62,236 nt of DNA from CAYVQZ01 sp964453435 (GTDB lineage: Bacteria; Abyssobacteria; SURF-5), in contig CAYVQZ010000028.1 of NCBI GenBank assembly GCA_964453435.1, positions 1 to 62,236 of the forward strand. The letters run 5' to 3'. Of the stretch, positions 58,919 to 62,236 are shown one piece after another. The notes beneath the pieces are model-generated. The model saw nothing but the letters and a program-made list of their open reading frames with translations, made no database searches and was not told the origin of the DNA. The position numbers were made by a program, and so were the translations under genes. Position 1 is the first letter of the stretch. Each line of letters starts with the position of its first letter.

Positions 58919-59548
58919 ATGGCAACGAAAGGGACGACAAGTTTCGGCAAAAAGAGAAGTGTCGAAGCGATTCGACAGAGAAAGCAAACCGTCCTCGGGG
59001 CAGCAATCAGAGAGTTTTCAAAAAAAGGGTTTGCTGATGCCGATATGGATAAAATTGCCAAAAGGGCCAATGTCGGCAAGGGGACAATATATCGATACTA
59101 CTCCAGTAAGGAGGGGCTTTTTCATGCGGTGGCCGATGACGCATTTGGCCGGTTTCGCGACTTCGTATTCTCGGCGCTTCAAGGGGCCGAAAAAGCGAGC
59201 GCCCTTGAGCAGATAAAAGAGACAGGCAGGGCTGTTCTCACCTTTTTCGACGAGAACCGTGTTTTGGTGGAGATCTTCCTGCACGAACGCAGTCAGTTCA
59301 GAGGAATGGTCCATTCGAAGTATCTTCGGATGTACAGTGATCACATTCACATATTCGAGGACTTGGTGGAATCTTGCATGCGGCAAGGAGTAATCAGGCG
59401 TATGGACGCGCGCAAGCTTCTCGACGCCATTGGCGATATGTTGGTGGGTCTTGTTTATATGTGGGGCGTGCGCCGAGAAGCAGAGCCTCTCGTGCAAAAA
59501 TGGTCTCTCGTGGAAGAGACTATTTTCAGAGGAATCCTATCAGCATGA
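58919..59548 (+). CDS. TetR/AcrR-family transcriptional regulator
   Basis: A 209-residue repressor. The N-terminal helix-turn-helix is clear (REFSKKGFADADMDKIAKRANVGKGTIYRYYSSKEGLFHAV, residues 28-70). The C-terminal ligand domain (70-209) is family-typical and ligand unknown. GGGAGGGTGG lies upstream of the ATG. It has a good promoter and a 12-base palindrome between promoter and start. The RND/MMPL exporter 270 bases downstream is the probable target. Confidence 0.92.
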   Translation: MATKGTTSFGKKRSVEAIRQRKQTVLGAAIREFSKKGFADADMDKIAKRANVGKGTIYRYYSSKEGLFHAVADDAFGRFRDFVFSALQGAEKASALEQIKETGRAVLTFFDENRVLVEIFLHERSQFRGMVHSKYLRMYSDHIHIFEDLVESCMRQGVIRRMDARKLLDAIGDMLVGLVYMWGVRREAEPLVQKWSLVEETIFRGILSA

Positions 59549-59817
59549 AGGAGTTCTTTCGTTTCGATACTAATGATCCCTTTAAGCCCAATCTGTCCCA
59601 AATGCGCTGACGCTGAACATGTTTTAGAGTTTTCGGGATTCCTTCGGGCACATCGCCGCAATGGGAATGGAATCCGAACCGCGGCGGAGATGATTCTGCA
59701 ATACGGAGGCCGAGGGTGTATGCTTCGGCGAGGCAAGACCCGGTATCCAATGAAAAGAACAAAGGCCAGCGATTTTCCACCGGGCTTCAGCGGGATTCGA
59801 GATAAAACATCCAGGCG

Positions 59818-62166
59818 ATGAAGAAGTTCTTCGAGCTGATCATAAGATACCCCCGAGCCACCATCGTAGCGACCCTCCTGCTTACCGTCTTCTTCGGCTG
59901 GCAGCTCGAGAAAGTCCGTATCGAGGCCGACCCCGATGCCTATCTTCCCGGCGATCATCCCGCAGTACTTTATAGGGAACTGGTCCACACCATTTTCAGC
60001 TATCAGGAGCCGATGGTGGTCGCCGTCTTCAACGATGGGCCCGACGGCATCTTCAATCCGAGGACGCTCGCGAAGATAAAAAGGATTACGCAGGGCATCG
60101 CCGAGGTACGCTATGTGATCGCGCAGCGGGACGAGGACGTCAAGAGCATCAGCTCGCTGGACAACATAATCGGGACCGCGGAGGGCATCGACGTCATCCC
60201 GATCATGGAAGAGGTTCCCTCAACGCCCGAAGAGATGGAGAGCCTCAAGGAGAATATTTACGGGAATGACATGTTCGTCGGATGGCTCGTGTCCGAGGAC
60301 GGCACGGCCGCCATGGTTCAGGCCAAGATCGAGAACAACCAGGAGAAACAGAAGTACGCCTACGGCGAGATCAAGAAAATCGTCGAGCGAGAGAAAGGCG
60401 ACGGCGACCGCATCTATATCGCGGGCCAGCCGGTGCTCAAGGCGACGTTCGTCGAATATATCGTCAAGAGCATCAACGTGATGCTCCCATTTATTATCGG
60501 GGTCATCATCGTCCTGCTCTATATCCTTTTCGGGAGCGTACGCGGCGTCGCGCTGCCTCTTCTCGTCGTGGTGGCGAGCGCGATATGGTGCGTCGGTTTG
60601 ATGGGGCTTGTCGGGGTGCCCGTCTACGACCTCACTACGATCACGCCGGTGATCCTCATCGCGATGGGAAGCGCGGACGGAATCCACATCCTGAACCGAT
60701 ATTACGAAGAAGCCGCCGCCAACGGGTCACGCGGCGGAGGCCCGGTCGTGCTCGAGACGATGCTCACGACATGGCCGCCGATAGTGATGACTTCGATCAC
60801 GACGGCGATAGGGTTCGGGTCGCTGCTGTCTTCGAGGCTGGTTCCGGTCCGCTCATTCGGCCTGTTTACCGGAGTGGGCATAATATGCGCGCTGCTCTTT
60901 TCGCTCACGTTCATTCCGGCCGGCCTCATGCTGATGAAGCTGCCCGACCTGACCGTTAGGAGGACTCTGAACCAGCGCGTCAACGGAGCCATTCAGGATT
61001 ACATTGACCGGCTCCTGGGCGTTGTGGGAGTAGAGGTCTATCGGCACAGGCTTGCGATCTGCATATTCTGCGCGGCGCTGGGGATGGTGACCGGGACCGG
61101 ATTCTTCATGCTGCGAGTTAACGACAGCTGGGTTGAGATGTTCCCTCACAAAAGCGATACCTACATTTCCAACAACCTGATTTGCGAAAGATTAAATGGT
61201 ACGGCACCGCTCAATATCGTGATTGAAGGCGATGAGGCCGACACGATCAAGTCGCCTTCGATCCTGCGCAAGATCGACGCGATGCAAGGTATCGCCGAAG
61301 AGGCGGACGCCGTCGGCGGCTCGATCTCGATCTCTGACTACATCAAGCGGATGAACAAGGTGATGAACGCCGACAGCGAGGAGTTCAGTACTGTTCCCGA
61401 TACGAGGGAGGCCATCGCGCAATATCTCCTTTTGTATTCGATATCCGGCGATCCCGATGACTTCGACGAAGTCGTGGATTACGACTACCGGCAGGCAAAC
61501 GTGACTATCATGATGAGGGACGACCACACGGCCGTCGTGAAATCGGTCGTGGAAAGCCTGGAGCGATATATTGCCGAGAACTTCACCGACGAACCCGTCA
61601 AAGTGAACCTCACCGGCTATGCGTACATAATGCAGGTGGTGATAGATATGGGCGTTCGAGGGTTACTGAGCAGCATAGCCATATCCATCCTCGTCGTATA
61701 TGTGATGACCACGATCATGTTCCGGTCGCCTGCGGGAGGGATCTTCAGTATCCTGCCGATAACGATGGCCATGTTCCTGAACTTCGGGCTGATGGGAATG
61801 CTCGGGGTGGCGATCGCGTCTGCGAATTCGGTGACATTCGCCGTCGCGATAGGGATAGGGGTCGACTACGCCATCCATCTCGTTTTCAAGTTTCAGCAGA
61901 AGGTAGCCATAAACGACGACCTGAGCGAGGTGATCGTTTTGTCGCTCAGGACGAGCGGCAAGGCGATTCTTTTCAATGCGGTCGTCGTGACAGCGGGCTT
62001 TCTGGTCCTGTTGACTTCGAGTTTCACCGGTCACCAGATAATGGGCCGATTGCTCGCTCTGAGCATGATAACGAGCTTCCTGGGGTCGGTCACCCTGCTT
62101 CCGGCCGCCTTATGCATCTTCAAGCCGGCTTTCATTTTCCGCGGTGTTAAGGACCCTAAGTGTTGA
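59818..62166 (+). CDS. RND-superfamily exporter (MMPL/COG1033 type)
   Basis: A 782-residue inner-membrane transporter with twelve predicted helices in two repeats, each with a large periplasmic loop after the first helix. The hallmark GSADGIHILNRYYEE in the first repeat and IGIGVDYAIHLVFKF in the second carry the charged residues of the proton relay in helices 4 and 10. The family exports lipids such as hopanoids and other hydrophobic compounds. No periplasmic adaptor or outer-membrane channel gene lies beside it. It is preceded by tetR, likely its regulator. The gene is complete. Confidence 0.92.
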   Translation: MKKFFELIIRYPRATIVATLLLTVFFGWQLEKVRIEADPDAYLPGDHPAVLYRELVHTIFSYQEPMVVAVFNDGPDGIFNPRTLAKIKRITQGIAEVRYVIAQRDEDVKSISSLDNIIGTAEGIDVIPIMEEVPSTPEEMESLKENIYGNDMFVGWLVSEDGTAAMVQAKIENNQEKQKYAYGEIKKIVEREKGDGDRIYIAGQPVLKATFVEYIVKSINVMLPFIIGVIIVLLYILFGSVRGVALPLLVVVASAIWCVGLMGLVGVPVYDLTTITPVILIAMGSADGIHILNRYYEEAAANGSRGGGPVVLETMLTTWPPIVMTSITTAIGFGSLLSSRLVPVRSFGLFTGVGIICALLFSLTFIPAGLMLMKLPDLTVRRTLNQRVNGAIQDYIDRLLGVVGVEVYRHRLAICIFCAALGMVTGTGFFMLRVNDSWVEMFPHKSDTYISNNLICERLNGTAPLNIVIEGDEADTIKSPSILRKIDAMQGIAEEADAVGGSISISDYIKRMNKVMNADSEEFSTVPDTREAIAQYLLLYSISGDPDDFDEVVDYDYRQANVTIMMRDDHTAVVKSVVESLERYIAENFTDEPVKVNLTGYAYIMQVVIDMGVRGLLSSIAISILVVYVMTTIMFRSPAGGIFSILPITMAMFLNFGLMGMLGVAIASANSVTFAVAIGIGVDYAIHLVFKFQQKVAINDDLSEVIVLSLRTSGKAILFNAVVVTAGFLVLLTSSFTGHQIMGRLLALSMITSFLGSVTLLPAALCIFKPAFIFRGVKDPKC

Positions 62167-62236
62167 GGGTCAAATCTTTACTCTTGATTGCGCTGCAAAA
62201 CCCCTCTTGGCGCGGCGGCAGCTTGTTAAAGAATAT

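Noticed and set aside
59573..59821. 82-codon frame ending in an ATGA overlap with the exporter gene
   Set aside because: The overlap is suggestive, but there is no ribosome-binding site, the composition is unlike neighbouring genes, and the frame crosses GC-rich inverted sequence.
59818..62166. Exporter as proof of hopanoid synthesis
   Set aside because: The transporter family overlaps with HpnN, but no squalene-hopene cyclase or other hpn gene is in the window; the toroid-like protein at 20579 lacks cyclase motifs.

Overview
The window is 62 kb of fairly GC-rich bacterial DNA and is mostly chromosomal housekeeping and envelope genes. Gram-negative markers are an LpxH-type UDP-diacylglucosamine hydrolase, an LpxL/HtrB-type acyltransferase, a LolA-like periplasmic protein, O-antigen-type nucleotide-sugar enzymes and an RND/MMPL exporter. 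Intergenic DNA is unusually rich in short dispersed repeats. No rRNA or ribosomal protein is present, so the phylum cannot be fixed from sequence alone. A deep-branching uncultured Gram-negative lineage is my guess, at low confidence. I found no CRISPR array, transposase, integrase or phage gene.

Layout. 1-920: mosaic of direct repeats without a credible gene. 921-5659: RNase Z-like hydrolase (-), tRNA-Arg(CCG) behind a near-consensus promoter, and a YhaO/YhaN (SbcD/SbcC-like) nuclease-ATPase pair. 5648-15227: a nine-gene, tightly overlapping minus-strand operon making activated sugars: a perosamine-type aminotransferase and GDP-mannose dehydratase; the WbpD/B/E/A set for UDP-GlcNAc3NAcA; RmlB; Ugd and an epimerase. 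It contains no glycosyltransferase. 15764-19774: glnE-lpxH. 19945-26857: small TPR protein, an alpha-toroid-like protein with an M20 amidohydrolase, an IolB-like isomerase with two dehydrogenases, and a LolA-like protein. 27302-30495: hydrolase, a nucleotidyltransferase-like protein with a signal peptide, and a radical SAM enzyme. 30724-37468: GH3 acyl-adenylating enzyme, methyltransferase, DUF362 ferredoxin protein, hydrolase, LpxL-like acyltransferase and an enolase-superfamily enzyme, packed as one unit that I cannot match to a known pathway; a convergent acyl-CoA ligase follows. 39217-46766: small protein, TMEM165-like half transporter, CBS protein and three polytopic GT-C-like membrane proteins. 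46842-50121: acetyltransferase, CobO, PhoU-like protein and Na/Pi cotransporter. 50331-55722: dGTPase, HtpX, two Hsp20 proteins and DnaK, the last behind a well-formed sigma-54 promoter. 56910-62166: PhoD-like phosphatase between two copies of a repeat, then TetR and an RND/MMPL exporter.

The most unusual feature is a family of nine intergenic elements of roughly 75-410 bp. They share inverted termini (TGAATCTGTCTCACGATT...) and five carry a 43-46 bp near-perfect palindrome. One copy shows a compensatory base change in both palindrome arms. In two places the element's terminal TGA is the stop codon of the neighbouring gene. These look like non-autonomous mobile or REP-like elements under selection, or conversion, to keep their hairpin. 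The second candidate for a new system is the GH3-to-enolase cluster, headed by a structured leader with an intrinsic terminator.
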